A stretch of 64,000 nt of DNA from Goekera deserti. Lineage in GTDB: Bacteria; Actinomycetota; Actinomycetes; Mycobacteriales; Geodermatophilaceae. Positions 44,460 through 53,151 of the stretch are shown here, one piece after another; positions within the stretch are counted from its first letter, which is position 1, and every line of letters begins with the position of its first letter. The stretch is taken from assembly GCF_010685995.1 (NCBI RefSeq), contig NZ_JAAGWK010000010.1:62001-126000 (forward strand), written 5' to 3'. The notes under the pieces were generated by a model. That model ran no database searches. It was not told where the DNA came from and saw nothing but the letters and a program-made list of their open reading frames with translations. The position numbers and the translations under genes are program-made.

Positions 44460-45314
44460 TCAGCGGCGCGGCGTCCAGGTGGCGACGTCGACCGCCAGGG
44501 TCACCGGCACGACGGACGGCAGTGCGGCCACCGCGGCGCCCAGCGCCGCCGGGTCCAGGTGCCGGGCGTGCGGGCCCATCCCGACCAGCGTCCGCACGGC
44601 GCCGTGGTCCAGCTGCAGCACCTCCCGGTGCACCGCGGCCCGCACCGGGGCGAGGTCGGGCTCCAGCGCGGCGCCCAGCCGATCGGCCTTGCGCGGGTCG
44701 ACGGTGAGCAGGCCCAGCGGACCGACCAGCTCCCCCAGGTGGTCGGTCGCCGGCGTCACCACCACCAGCCGGCCGCCCGACCGCAGGACGCGGGCGGTCT
44801 CGGCACCGTTGCGCGGGGCGAAGACCACCAGCACCCGGTCCAGCACCGCCGACCGCACCGGCCAGCGGCCCCAGGTGTCGGCCACCACCGCCATCGCGCG
44901 CGGGTGCGCCCGGGCGGCTCGGCGGGCGGCGTAGACCGAGGAGTCCAGCACCACGCCGACCGCACCGGGGGCCCGGTCGAGCACCCCGGCCAGGTGCTGT
45001 CCCGTCCCACCCCCGGCGTCCAGCACCGAGCCGGGCTCCCCGTCGGCGAGCACCGCGGCGGCGAGCGCCGAGGTCAGGCCCGCGTAGTGCCCCGCGGCCA
45101 GGAAGCCGACCCGGTCGGCCACCATCCCGGCGGAGTCACCGGCGACGGCCGGCGCGCCGGGGGTCCGCAGCGACACGTGTCCCTGCCGGGCGCGGTCGAA
45201 GGCGTGCCCGACGGTGCAGCGCAGGCCGTCCCGGTCCGGGCCCAGGCGCGCGCCGCACACCGGGCACGCCAGCAGGGCGACGGCCTCGGCCGGCATCGGC
45301 GGGCGCGACGTCAT
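44460..45314 (-). CDS. RlmA-type 23S rRNA (guanine-N1) methyltransferase
   Basis: 284 residues from GTG 45314. The N-terminal zinc site (CPVCGARLGPDRDGLRC then GHAFDRARQGHVSL) followed by a SAM-binding Rossmann domain (VLDAGGGTGQHLAGVL) is specific to the RrmA/TlrB group, which methylates G745 or G748 in 23S rRNA hairpin 35. TlrB-type members give tylosin resistance. Which guanine is modified cannot be told by eye. Soluble, single gene. Confidence 0.85.
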   Translation of the reverse strand: MTSRPPMPAEAVALLACPVCGARLGPDRDGLRCTVGHAFDRARQGHVSLRTPGAPAVAGDSAGMVADRVGFLAAGHYAGLTSALAAAVLADGEPGSVLDAGGGTGQHLAGVLDRAPGAVGVVLDSSVYAARRAARAHPRAMAVVADTWGRWPVRSAVLDRVLVVFAPRNGAETARVLRSGGRLVVVTPATDHLGELVGPLGLLTVDPRKADRLGAALEPDLAPVRAAVHREVLQLDHGAVRTLVGMGPHARHLDPAALGAAVAALPSVVPVTLAVDVATWTPRR

Positions 45315-45411
45315 GCCCGGCAGCCTGCCAGCCGGCGACGGGGAGGACCCTGGAGCCGACGACGACAGCGGGCGCCGGCCTGGTCACGGCCGGTGCCTGC
45401 GAGGGGGTGGG

Positions 45412-45951
45412 ATGGACTCCGCGACGGACGGGCCGGCGGTGCTGCTGCTGGACGTGGACGGCGTGCTCAACGGCCTGGCCGGGCTGGCTGCGCTGCCCGA
45501 CGGCTGGCAGCAGGGCACCTACAACGGCTACCTGGTCAGCTGGGACCCCACGATCACCGCCCGGTTGCGCTGCTGGCACGACGACGGCCTGGTGCAGATC
45601 CAGTGGCTGACCACCTGGACCACCGACGCCGACCGGCTGCTGGCCGGGCCGATGGGGCTGCCCACCGGGCTGACCACCCACCGGCGTCCCGACCGGGCGC
45701 TGCCCACCGGGCACGGCGACCGGTTCCGCGGCCTGCGCACCTGGTGGAAGCTCGGCCCCGCGCAGGAGGTGACCCGCAGTCGGCCGGGCCGGCGGGTGGT
45801 CTGGATCGACGACGACCTGGGCAGTGGTGACCCGCTGACCGACGACTGGCTGGCGGGACAGCCGGAGGTGCTGGTCGTCGCCCCCGACCTGCACGCCGGC
45901 CTCACCCACCGCGAGCTGGACGACGTCGAGACCTGGCTGCGCGCCGGCTGA
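45412..45951 (+). CDS. HAD domain protein
   Basis: 179 residues from ATG 45412. Motif I is VLLLDVDGVLNGLAGL; VQIQWLTTWTTDADRLL and VVWIDDDLGSGDPLTDDWL contain the motif II and IV regions. This short type is annotated only as HAD domain-containing in actinobacteria; substrate unknown. It is divergent from the methyltransferase and convergent with the phosphoesterase gene. Confidence 0.75.
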   Translation: MDSATDGPAVLLLDVDGVLNGLAGLAALPDGWQQGTYNGYLVSWDPTITARLRCWHDDGLVQIQWLTTWTTDADRLLAGPMGLPTGLTTHRRPDRALPTGHGDRFRGLRTWWKLGPAQEVTRSRPGRRVVWIDDDLGSGDPLTDDWLAGQPEVLVVAPDLHAGLTHRELDDVETWLRAG

Positions 45952-45972
45952 CCGCCCGGCTGCCACGCGCGC

Positions 45973-46476
45973 TCAGCGCAGGACGGGGTGCAACCGCACG
46001 TCGGCCAGCCGCCCGTCGTCGACCACGGCCGTGAGCCAGGTGCCGTGCGGCTGACGCCGCCGGTCGGTGGGCGAGCCGGGGTTGAGCAACCGCAGGCCGG
46101 TGCCGGTGGTCGTGTCCCAGGGGATGTGGCTGTGCCCGAAGACCAGCACGTCGTCGTCGGGGAACCGGGCGGCGCAGCGGGCCTCCCGGCCGGCGGCCGG
46201 ACCCGTCTCGTGCACCACGGCCAGCCGCAGGCCCTCCAGCTCCACCCGGGCGACCTCGGGCAACCGGTCGCGCAGCGGCCCGTGGTCGTTGTTGCCGTAC
46301 ACCCCGACGAGGCGGCGGGCGCGCTCCTCGAGTTCGTCCAGCAGGGCGACGTCGACCCAGTCCCCGGCGTGCACGACGACGTCGGCCGCCTCGACCGCCG
46401 CCCACACCGCGGGCGGCAGCGCCTTCGCCCGCTTCGGCAGGTGGGTGTCGCTGATCACCGTCAGTGAGATGGCCAT
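45973..46476 (-). CDS. YfcE/MJ0936-type metallophosphoesterase
   Basis: 167 residues from ATG 46476. Di-metal site: VISDTHLPKRA (D-X-H), VVHAGDWVD (GD), GVYGNNDHGPLR (GNND), VVHETG and VFGHSHIP (GHSH). Such proteins hydrolyse phosphodiesters in vitro; the natural substrate is not known. Complete and typical in length. Divergent from the MFS exporter gene. Confidence 0.9.
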   Translation of the reverse strand: MAISLTVISDTHLPKRAKALPPAVWAAVEAADVVVHAGDWVDVALLDELEERARRLVGVYGNNDHGPLRDRLPEVARVELEGLRLAVVHETGPAAGREARCAARFPDDDVLVFGHSHIPWDTTTGTGLRLLNPGSPTDRRRQPHGTWLTAVVDDGRLADVRLHPVLR

Positions 46477-46561
46477 GAACCGGTCACCTCCCGCCGGTAG
46501 CGTCCGGACCGCACACGAGCGCCACAGATTACCCAGCCCGCACCCTCCCGGAGGACCCCGC

Positions 46562-48076
46562 GTGACCGAGCCCGCCCGATCCCCCTCCGGACCCGTCCTG
46601 ACCGACGAGCCCTACCCCCGACGCTGGCTCGCACTGGCCGTCATCGCCGTCACGGTGCTGATGATCGTGCTCGACGCCACGATCGTGAACATCGCCCTGC
46701 CGGCGGTCGCCGCGGACCTCCAGATCACCCCCGCCACGCAGCAGTGGATCGTCACCGCCTACACGCTGACATTCGGCGGGTTCCTCCTGCTGGGCGGCCG
46801 GATCGCCGACTTCTGGGGCCGCAAGCGCACCTACCTGGTGGGCGCCGTCGGTTTCGCCCTCGCCTCCGCGCTGGGCGGCGTGGCCACCAACGAGGCCATG
46901 CTCTTCGCCGCCCGCGCGCTGCAGGGCACCTTCGGCGCGCTGCTCGGCCCGGCGTCGCTGGCCCTGATCACCGTGCTGTTCACCGACCCGGCCGAGCGGG
47001 CGAAGGCTTTCGGCGTCTACGGCGCCATCGCCGGCGGCGGGTCGGCCGTGGGCCTGCTGCTCGGCGGGGTGCTCACCGAGTACGCCAGCTGGGAGTGGTG
47101 CTTCTGGGTCAACGTGCCGGTGGCCGTCGTCGCCGTCGTCGCAGCCCTGCGGATCGTGCCGGAGAGCAAGGCCACCGGTGAGACGACGTACGACGTCCCG
47201 GGCGCCGTGCTGGTCACCCTGGGCCTGGCGTCGCTGGTCTACGGCTTCACCCAGGTGGCCGAGCAGGCGCAGAGCGACCCCACCGGCAACGCCTGGGGCG
47301 ACCCCGCGGCCCTGGCCTTCATCGTCGTGGGCCTGGTGCTGGTCGCGGCGTTCACCGTCGTCGAGCTCAAGGTGCGCAACCCGCTGCTGCCGATGCGGCT
47401 GGTGCTCGACCGCAACCGCGGCGGCGCCTACCTGACCTCGACGTTCGTCGGCGCGGGCCTGATCGGCGCGTTCTTCTTCCTGTCGCTGTACTTCCAGCTG
47501 GTCAAGGGCTACACGCCGATCACCGCCGGTCTCGCCTCGCTGCCCACCACCCTGGGCGTGCTCGTCGCCGCTGGTTCCGCCAGCGCACTGGTGCCGAAGA
47601 TCGGCCCCAAGCCGCTCATGGTCGCCGGCGGCCTGTTCGCGGCCGCGGGGCTGTTCCTGATGTCGTTCCTGACGCCGGACACCGCCTTCGTCACCCTGGT
47701 GCTGCCGGGCGAGCTGCTGCTGGGCCTCGGGCTGGGGCTGACCTTCGTGCCGCTGTCGAACCTGGCCCTGGTCGGCATCGACCCGCGCGACGCCGGCGCG
47801 GCCAGCGCGGTGCTGCAGGCCGTGCAGCAGATCGGCGCCTCGATCGGCACCGCGCTGCTGAGCACGATCTCGGTCACCGCGATCACCGCGGCCGCCTCCG
47901 ACGACCCGACGACGGGCCCCGCCGGCCCGGGGCTGCAGGCGATGACCGAGGGCTACACCACCGCCCTGTTCTGGGGCTCGGTGCTGCTCCTGCTCGGTGC
48001 ACTCACCTCACTGGTGATGATCAAGGCCACCAAGGAGGACCTGCCCGCCGAGGGCGCCGTCGCGCACGCCGGCTGA
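46562..48076 (+). CDS. MFS drug exporter, 14-span DHA2 (EmrB/QacA) family
   Basis: 504 residues from GTG 46562, with GGAGGA upstream. Signature motifs: ALAVIAVTVLMIVLDATIVNIALP (motif D1 at span 1), GGRIADFWGRKRTYLVG (motif A), and GAIAGGGSAVGLLLGGVLTE (motif C of antiporters). The 14-span length fits DHA2 proton antiporters that export drugs or dyes. No regulator gene is adjacent. Cytoplasmic membrane. Confidence 0.92.
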   Translation: MTEPARSPSGPVLTDEPYPRRWLALAVIAVTVLMIVLDATIVNIALPAVAADLQITPATQQWIVTAYTLTFGGFLLLGGRIADFWGRKRTYLVGAVGFALASALGGVATNEAMLFAARALQGTFGALLGPASLALITVLFTDPAERAKAFGVYGAIAGGGSAVGLLLGGVLTEYASWEWCFWVNVPVAVVAVVAALRIVPESKATGETTYDVPGAVLVTLGLASLVYGFTQVAEQAQSDPTGNAWGDPAALAFIVVGLVLVAAFTVVELKVRNPLLPMRLVLDRNRGGAYLTSTFVGAGLIGAFFFLSLYFQLVKGYTPITAGLASLPTTLGVLVAAGSASALVPKIGPKPLMVAGGLFAAAGLFLMSFLTPDTAFVTLVLPGELLLGLGLGLTFVPLSNLALVGIDPRDAGAASAVLQAVQQIGASIGTALLSTISVTAITAAASDDPTTGPAGPGLQAMTEGYTTALFWGSVLLLLGALTSLVMIKATKEDLPAEGAVAHAG

Positions 48077-48100
48077 CGGAGTCCGGCGCCCGCCCTGCAC

Positions 48101-49060
48101 TCAAGGGCGGGCGTCGGCCATCCGGCGCAGCCGCTCGTTGTAGGCGACCAGGTCGGCGTCACCGTTGCGGTCGGCCGTGCGGTCCTGCGTGCGCCCCTTG
48201 CGCTCCTCGCTGCCGGCCCACTGGAAGAACACCACGGCCAGCACCAGCACCGTCGGCAGCTCCCCGAACGACCAGGCGATGGAACCCGCGGTGGCCTGGT
48301 CGGCGAGCGCGTCCACGCCCCAGGACGCGGGCGGGTTCGCGAAGCTGGTCACCAGCAGCGAGTCGGCCATCATGATCGCCACGCCGAAGAAGGCGTGGAA
48401 CGGCACCGGGAGCAGCAGCTCGCCCATCCGGCCCGGGTGGCTCAGGTTCCGCGGCCACGGGTCGGCGCCGATGATCGGGCCGAAGAAGAGCAGCCCGGTG
48501 ACGGTGAAGTGGGCCAGCATGACCTGGTGGCCGAACGGGTCGGCCATCAGGTCGTCGAACACCGGCGTGAAGTAGACGCCGTAGAGGCTGCCGATGAACA
48601 GCGGCATCGTGAAACCCGGGTGCGACAGGAAGCGCGCCACCCGGCTGTGCAGCGCCTCCAGCAGCAGCGCCCGCGGCGTGCCGGCCGCGGTCCTGCCGCG
48701 GGGCAGCGTGCGCAGCGCCAGGGTGACCGGCGAGCCGATCAGCAGCAGGATCGGCGCGATCATCGACAGCACCATGTGCTGGGACATGTGCACGCTGAAC
48801 AACACCATCGCATAGCCGTTCAGCCCGGTGCCGGTGACGGCGAACAGCGACAGGGCGCCCAGCGCGAACGAGAGCGTTCGCCACCAGGGCCAGCGCACCC
48901 CGGAGCGCCGCAGCCGCACCAGCCCGACGAGGTAGGCCGCCAGCGCCAGCACCGAGACGGCCGGGATCAGCGACCACGCGTCCAGGTGCGGCACGAACAT
49001 CCGCGCCCAGGTGGGCGGGTCGGTCGGCATCCACATGCCGCTGTGGTCGGTGTGGTCCAC
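48101..49060 (-). CDS. CtaG-like cytochrome c oxidase assembly membrane protein
   Basis: 319 residues from GTG 49060. About seven membrane spans with the caa3_CtaG pattern: the conserved His-rich SVHMSQHMVLSMIAPILLLIGSP, FFGPIIGADPWPRNLSHPGRM and a second HMS-like region, LAHFTVTGLLFF. Homologues help deliver copper to cytochrome oxidase; the N terminus also has MDHTDHSGMW, a possible metal-binding start. The ctaD gene at 42056 is about 4 kb away. Confidence 0.85.
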   Translation of the reverse strand: MDHTDHSGMWMPTDPPTWARMFVPHLDAWSLIPAVSVLALAAYLVGLVRLRRSGVRWPWWRTLSFALGALSLFAVTGTGLNGYAMVLFSVHMSQHMVLSMIAPILLLIGSPVTLALRTLPRGRTAAGTPRALLLEALHSRVARFLSHPGFTMPLFIGSLYGVYFTPVFDDLMADPFGHQVMLAHFTVTGLLFFGPIIGADPWPRNLSHPGRMGELLLPVPFHAFFGVAIMMADSLLVTSFANPPASWGVDALADQATAGSIAWSFGELPTVLVLAVVFFQWAGSEERKGRTQDRTADRNGDADLVAYNERLRRMADARP

Positions 49061-49138
49061 GCGCTACCTCCGTCGTGCCGTGCTGGGCGGACAGCCCGCT
49101 CCCCCACTGTCCCACCACCTCGGACACAGAGGTCGGCC

Positions 49139-49185
49139 CCCTCGCAGGGTCCCGCCGCGCGCGGAGCGTCCGGTGGGGGCGAGGG
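49139..49185. repeat. Terminator-like repeat R2
   Basis: The outer stem CCCTCGC (49139-49145) / GCGAGGG (49179-49185) encloses a 33-base core aligned with R1 and R3 (AGGGTCCCGCCGCGCGCGGA and then GCG...GTGGGG). It is tandem to R3, three bases apart. Confidence 0.65.
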
Positions 49186-49188
49186 CGG

Positions 49189-49240
49189 CCGGCCTTCAGG
49201 GGCCCGCGGCGTGCGGAGCGCGTCGTGGGGGGAAGGCCGG
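49189..49240. repeat. Terminator-like repeat R3
   Basis: The outer stem CCGGCCTTC (49189-49197) / GAAGGCCGG (49232-49240) is perfect and different from R1 and R2, while the core (AGGGGCCCGCGGCGTGCGGA, then GCGCGTCGTGGGG) is shared. On the minus strand it begins with GGACC seven bases after the CDF stop, like R1 and R4 after their genes. Confidence 0.7.
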
Positions 49241-49247
49241 TCCTTCA

Positions 49248-50273
49248 TCAGTCGTGCGAGGCGGCCTCGTGGGTGCGGTGGCCCGGGGACTCCAGCTGGA
49301 ACGTGCAGTGCGCGACGTCGAAGTGCGAGCCGAGGCAGGCGCCGAGCGCGTCCAGCACCCGCCCGCCGTGGCCGACGTCCAGTGCCGCGTCGGTGACCAC
49401 GACGTGCGCGGAGAGCACCGGCAGCCCAGAGGTGATGGTCCAGGCGTGCAGGTCGTGCACGCCGATCACGTCCGGCACACCCAGCACGTGCCGGCGGACG
49501 TCTTCCAGGTCGACGCCGCGGGGCGCCGCCTCCAGCAGCACGTCCAGCGCCTCCCGGAGCAGCGACCAGGCCCGGGGCAGCACCAGGAACCCCACGACCA
49601 CCGAGGCCAGCACGTCGGCGGGCGTCCACCCGGTGGTGGCGATGACGAGGGCGGCCACGATGACGGCGACCGAGCCGAGCGCGTCACCGGCCACCTCCAG
49701 GTAGGCCCCGCGCAGCGTCAGCGACTCGCCCCGGCCGCGGCGCAGCACCTCCAGGCACACCAGGTTGACCACCAGCCCGGCCACCGCGACCCACAGCATC
49801 AGGCCGGAGGCGATGTCGGGCGGGTCGCCGATCCGGCCGACCGCCTCGACCAGCACGTAGACGGCGACCCCGAGGAGCAGCAGCCCGTTCGCGACCGCGG
49901 AGAGCACCTCCAGGCGCTGCCAGCCGAAGGTGCGCCGGCCGGCGGCGGGGCGCTGGGCCAGGGACACCGCGCCCAGGGCGAGGGCGATGCCCAGCGCGTC
50001 GGTGGCCATGTGCCCGGCGTCGGCCAGCAGCGCCAGCGAGCCGGACAGCACTCCCCCGACCACCTCCACGCCCAGCACGCCCAGCGTCAGGCCCAGCACC
50101 ACGGCCAGCCGGCGGCGCTGCGCGCCGCTGGCCGTGCCGTGCACGTGCGTGTGCCCGTGGGCGTGCCCGTGCGCGTGCCCCTGACGTGGACCGCGACTGG
50201 TGGACGGGTGCCTGTCGTGCACGGGCCCGGGCGCGGCGCTCACCGGCACCACGCCGTCACCGCCGGGTGTCAC
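49248..50273 (-). CDS. Cation diffusion facilitator (zinc/cobalt exporter)
   Basis: 341 residues from GTG 50273. Six membrane spans. A His-rich N terminus (GHAHGHAHGHTHVHG) precedes span 1; the transport site is formed by ALLADAGHMATDALG in span 2 and YLEVAGDALGSVAVI in span 5. The cytoplasmic C-terminal domain (about 260-330) has GVHDLHAWTITSG and CTFQLES. It exports Zn2+ or similar ions by proton exchange. Two repeat terminators follow it. Confidence 0.93.
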   Translation of the reverse strand: MTPGGDGVVPVSAAPGPVHDRHPSTSRGPRQGHAHGHAHGHTHVHGTASGAQRRRLAVVLGLTLGVLGVEVVGGVLSGSLALLADAGHMATDALGIALALGAVSLAQRPAAGRRTFGWQRLEVLSAVANGLLLLGVAVYVLVEAVGRIGDPPDIASGLMLWVAVAGLVVNLVCLEVLRRGRGESLTLRGAYLEVAGDALGSVAVIVAALVIATTGWTPADVLASVVVGFLVLPRAWSLLREALDVLLEAAPRGVDLEDVRRHVLGVPDVIGVHDLHAWTITSGLPVLSAHVVVTDAALDVGHGGRVLDALGACLGSHFDVAHCTFQLESPGHRTHEAASHD

Positions 50274-50401
50274 ATGCGTCCTCGTGCATGCGACGAGTGT
50301 GCACCACGCCTCCCGGCCTGGACGCCGACCGGGTGGTGGGCGCGGCGACAGGGCGGGGCGGGGCGGGGCCGACCGGGGCAGGGGTCAGCCGGGTGCAGGT
50401 C

Positions 50402-51655
50402 TCAGGGGACGACGCCGTGGTCGGCGAGCCAGACCAGCGGGTCGACCTTCTCCCCGTCGATGCCGCCGACGATCACCTCGAAGTGCAGGTGCGGCCCGGT
50501 CGACTGGCCGCGACTGCCGAGCAGCGCGATGGTGTCGCCCGCCCGCACCGTCTGACCGACCTCGACCAGGATTTGCTCCATGTGGCCGTAGACGGTGACG
50601 ATGCCGTCGGCGTGCTGGATGTAGACGACCTGGCCGTAGCCACTGGCCGCACCGGCCTCGATGACCACGCCGTCCATGGCCGCGTACTCGGGGGTGAGCA
50701 TCGGGGCGGCGAGGTCGATGCCGGCGTGCAGCGTGCCCCAGCGGTAGCCGAAGGGGCTGCTCAGCCGGGCACCGGCGACCGGGAGCACCACCGTGGGGCG
50801 AGCCGCCTCGGCGGCGGCGGCCGCAGCGGCGGCCTCGGCCGCGGCAGCCTCCTCCGCGGCGACCCGGTCGGCCTCGGTCTGCACCTGCGTGGCACGCACC
50901 GCGGCGCTCGTACGCTCGGCGCGGGAGGCCGCCATCTCCTGCAGGAGCCGCCCGGCCTCCACGTCGCTCACCCGGGTCCGCTGCGCCTCGCGACCGAGCT
51001 GCTCGGCGACGCTGGTGCTGACCTCGACCGCCTCGTCGGCCTGGGCTGCACCGTCGGTACCGGTGGTGACCAGACCCACGCCGGTGGCCCCCACCAGGGC
51101 GGCGGCGACGTAGACGCGGGGCCGGCGCTTCTCCACCGGGCGGCGGTGCCGGCCACCGGCGGCGCGGTGCCGCACCGCGGGCGCCGCAGGTACGGCTGCT
51201 GCCCCGGTCTCGGCGGCGGCCTCGGTCTCGGTCTCGGCCTCGGCCTCGGCGGCGGGCACCGTCTCGGCGGCGGGCTCGGGCTCGGCCTCGGCCGGGACGG
51301 GCGCCGGAGGCAGCACGACCGTGGGCAGCGCCGGCAGCGGCACGGTCACGTCCACGCTGGCCACGGCGTCCGACCCCAGGTCGACCGGGGTCACCGCGAC
51401 GGACCGGGTGCGGCCCAGCACGCGGGACGAGCCCACCGACGTGGGGCAGGACGCGCCGAGCACGGCCACCAGCTGCGCCTCCACGGGGGAGGCGGCGCCG
51501 GCGGGAGGCCGACGGCCGGGTGCGCGGGTGTCGTGCGCGGACCGCTGGGCACCCCCGGGACCACGGGAGGGCGTGGAGGGTGCCGAGCCGGCCGAGGGGC
51601 CGGCGCCGGGGCTCACGACGCCGTCGAGCAGTCGGGCTGGGTGCTGCGGTCTCAT
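50402..51655 (-). CDS. M23 family metallopeptidase (LytM-type), membrane-anchored
   Basis: 417 residues from ATG 51655. A long Ala/Glu/Pro-rich N-terminal region (1-175) has no known fold. One hydrophobic segment follows (YVAAALVGATGVGLVTTG, about 182-200), then an Ala-rich coiled stretch (205-285) and the M23 domain (about 290-410): zinc ligands in TLHAGIDLAAP (H...D) and GPHLHFEVIVGG (H-X-H), with SSPFGYRWG in front. It should cut peptidoglycan cross-bridges outside the cell. A CRP-like site lies about 100 bases upstream. The start codon is less certain than the rest. Confidence 0.88.
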   Translation of the reverse strand: MRPQHPARLLDGVVSPGAGPSAGSAPSTPSRGPGGAQRSAHDTRAPGRRPPAGAASPVEAQLVAVLGASCPTSVGSSRVLGRTRSVAVTPVDLGSDAVASVDVTVPLPALPTVVLPPAPVPAEAEPEPAAETVPAAEAEAETETEAAAETGAAAVPAAPAVRHRAAGGRHRRPVEKRRPRVYVAAALVGATGVGLVTTGTDGAAQADEAVEVSTSVAEQLGREAQRTRVSDVEAGRLLQEMAASRAERTSAAVRATQVQTEADRVAAEEAAAAEAAAAAAAAEAARPTVVLPVAGARLSSPFGYRWGTLHAGIDLAAPMLTPEYAAMDGVVIEAGAASGYGQVVYIQHADGIVTVYGHMEQILVEVGQTVRAGDTIALLGSRGQSTGPHLHFEVIVGGIDGEKVDPLVWLADHGVVP

Positions 51656-51751
51656 CCACCTGGCTTCCGGTAGCACTGTGCAGGGCGGGGCCCATGTAAA
51701 CACGCCGTGACCCCGTCGTGATCTCCTCCTGGGGACACAGCCGGCTGTTTC

Positions 51752-51765
51752 GTGACCGAGGTCAC
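51752..51765. promoter_or_regulatory. CRP-like site, GTGA-N6-TCAC
   Basis: GTGACCGAGGTCAC, flanked by C and G so that the 16-mer is symmetric apart from its two centre bases, in the 274-base gap between the M23 peptidase and the alcohol dehydrogenase. It fits the actinobacterial CRP/GlxR half-sites. Cell-wall hydrolase genes are known CRP targets in mycobacteria, so the M23 gene is the likelier target. The rest of the gap shows no gene. Confidence 0.5.
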
Positions 51766-51929
51766 GACAGGATGTGTCAACGCTGCACGCTCCGTGATGT
51801 CGTACGTGCACACCCGTGAACGCGTGTCGCGCACCGTGGCGGGTAGGGGGACGAACGTCACGCCTCCCCGGGCGGCTCGGCAGGACCACGCCCGGGGACG
51901 GCGTCCACCCCGATCCGAGGAGAGCCCCC

Positions 51930-53108
51930 ATGCGCGCAGTGACCTGGCACGGCCGGGACGACGTCCGCGTCGACACCGTCCCCGATCCCTCCATCAAGGA
52001 CCCCACCGACGTCATCGTCGAGGTGACGTCCTCCGGGATCTGCGGCTCGGACCTCCACCTCATCGAGGTCATGGCGCCTTTCATGACCGTCGGCGACGTC
52101 ATGGGCCACGAGCCGATGGGCATCGTCCGCGAGGTGGGTCCGGAGGTGACCGGCGTGCGCGCCGGCGACCGGGTCGTCGTCCCGTTCAACATCTCCTGCG
52201 GCACCTGCTGGATGTGCGAGCAGGGCCTGCAGAGCCAGTGCGAGACCACCCAGAACCGGGACACCGGGATGGGCGCGTCGCTGTTCGGCTACACCAAGCT
52301 CTACGGGCAGGTCCCCGGCGGGCAGGCCGAGCTGCTGCGGGTGCCCTTCGGCAACACCCTGCCGATCACCGTCCCGCACGGCCCGCCCGACGACCGCTTC
52401 GTCTACCTGTCCGACGTGCTGCCCACCGCCTGGCAGGCCGTGCAGTACGCCGCCGTGCCGCCCGGCGGCACCGTGCTGGTGCTCGGGCTGGGCCCGATCG
52501 GTGACATGGCCGCCCGGATCGCCGCCCACCTGGGGTCACGGGTGGTGGCCGTGGACGTCGTCCCGGAGCGGATCGCCCGGGCCCGGGCCCGCGGCATCGA
52601 GGTGATCACCTCCACCGAGCAGGCCGACGTGGTGCAGGCGATCCGGGACAAGACCGACGGCCGCGGCGCCGACGCCGTCATCGACGCGGTCGGCATGGAG
52701 GCGCACGGCTCCCCCGGCGCCCGGCTGGCCCAGAAGGCGACCGCACTCGTCCCCGACGCGATCATGGAGAAGGTGATGACCGTGGTCGGCATCGACCGGC
52801 TGGCGGCCGTCAACACGGCCATCGAGGCGGTGCGCCGCGGCGGCACCATCTCGCTGTCCGGGGTGTACGGCGGTGCCACCGACCCGATGCCGCTGATGCG
52901 GATGTTCGACAAGCAGGTGCAGATGCGGATGGGGCAGGCCAACGTGTGGCGCTGGGTGCCCGACATCCTGCCGTTGCTGGCCGACGAGGACGTGCTCGGC
53001 GTCGACGACTTCGCCACCCACCGCGTGCCGCTGGCGGACGCTGCCACGGCCTACGAGGACTTCCGTCAGAAGCGCAACGGCACCGTGAAGGTGCTGCTGC
53101 AGCCCTGA
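51930..53108 (+). CDS. Zinc-dependent alcohol dehydrogenase, formaldehyde-dehydrogenase-like
   Basis: 392 residues from ATG 51930 with GAGGAG upstream. Catalytic zinc ligands in SSGICGSDLHL (Cys) and MGHEPMGIV (His-Glu); structural zinc Cys in NISCGTCWMCEQGLQSQC; NAD loop VLVLGLGPIGDMAARI; then DAVIDAVGMEAHGS. The length and the GADAVIDAVG region fit the glutathione-independent, dismutase-like branch. The substrate is probably a small aldehyde or alcohol. A strong terminator follows directly. Confidence 0.93.
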   Translation: MRAVTWHGRDDVRVDTVPDPSIKDPTDVIVEVTSSGICGSDLHLIEVMAPFMTVGDVMGHEPMGIVREVGPEVTGVRAGDRVVVPFNISCGTCWMCEQGLQSQCETTQNRDTGMGASLFGYTKLYGQVPGGQAELLRVPFGNTLPITVPHGPPDDRFVYLSDVLPTAWQAVQYAAVPPGGTVLVLGLGPIGDMAARIAAHLGSRVVAVDVVPERIARARARGIEVITSTEQADVVQAIRDKTDGRGADAVIDAVGMEAHGSPGARLAQKATALVPDAIMEKVMTVVGIDRLAAVNTAIEAVRRGGTISLSGVYGGATDPMPLMRMFDKQVQMRMGQANVWRWVPDILPLLADEDVLGVDDFATHRVPLADAATAYEDFRQKRNGTVKVLLQP

Positions 53109-53114
53109 CACCGT

Positions 53115-53147
53115 CCCGGGGGCGGCCGGCGGCCCGCCGCCCCCGGG
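53115..53147. terminator. Terminator after the alcohol dehydrogenase gene
   Basis: Perfect 11-base arms (CCCGGGGGCGG / CCGCCCCCGGG) with an 11-base loop, starting seven bases after the stop. It separates the gene from the MFS transporter that begins at 53152. Confidence 0.65.
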
Positions 53148-53151
53148 TCGG

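Noticed and set aside
51656-51929. A c-di-AMP (ydaO-type) riboswitch upstream of the M23 peptidase
   Set aside because: Cell-wall hydrolase genes in actinobacteria often carry one, and GGGGGA-like motifs exist here, but I could not find the conserved pairings in the right orientation.
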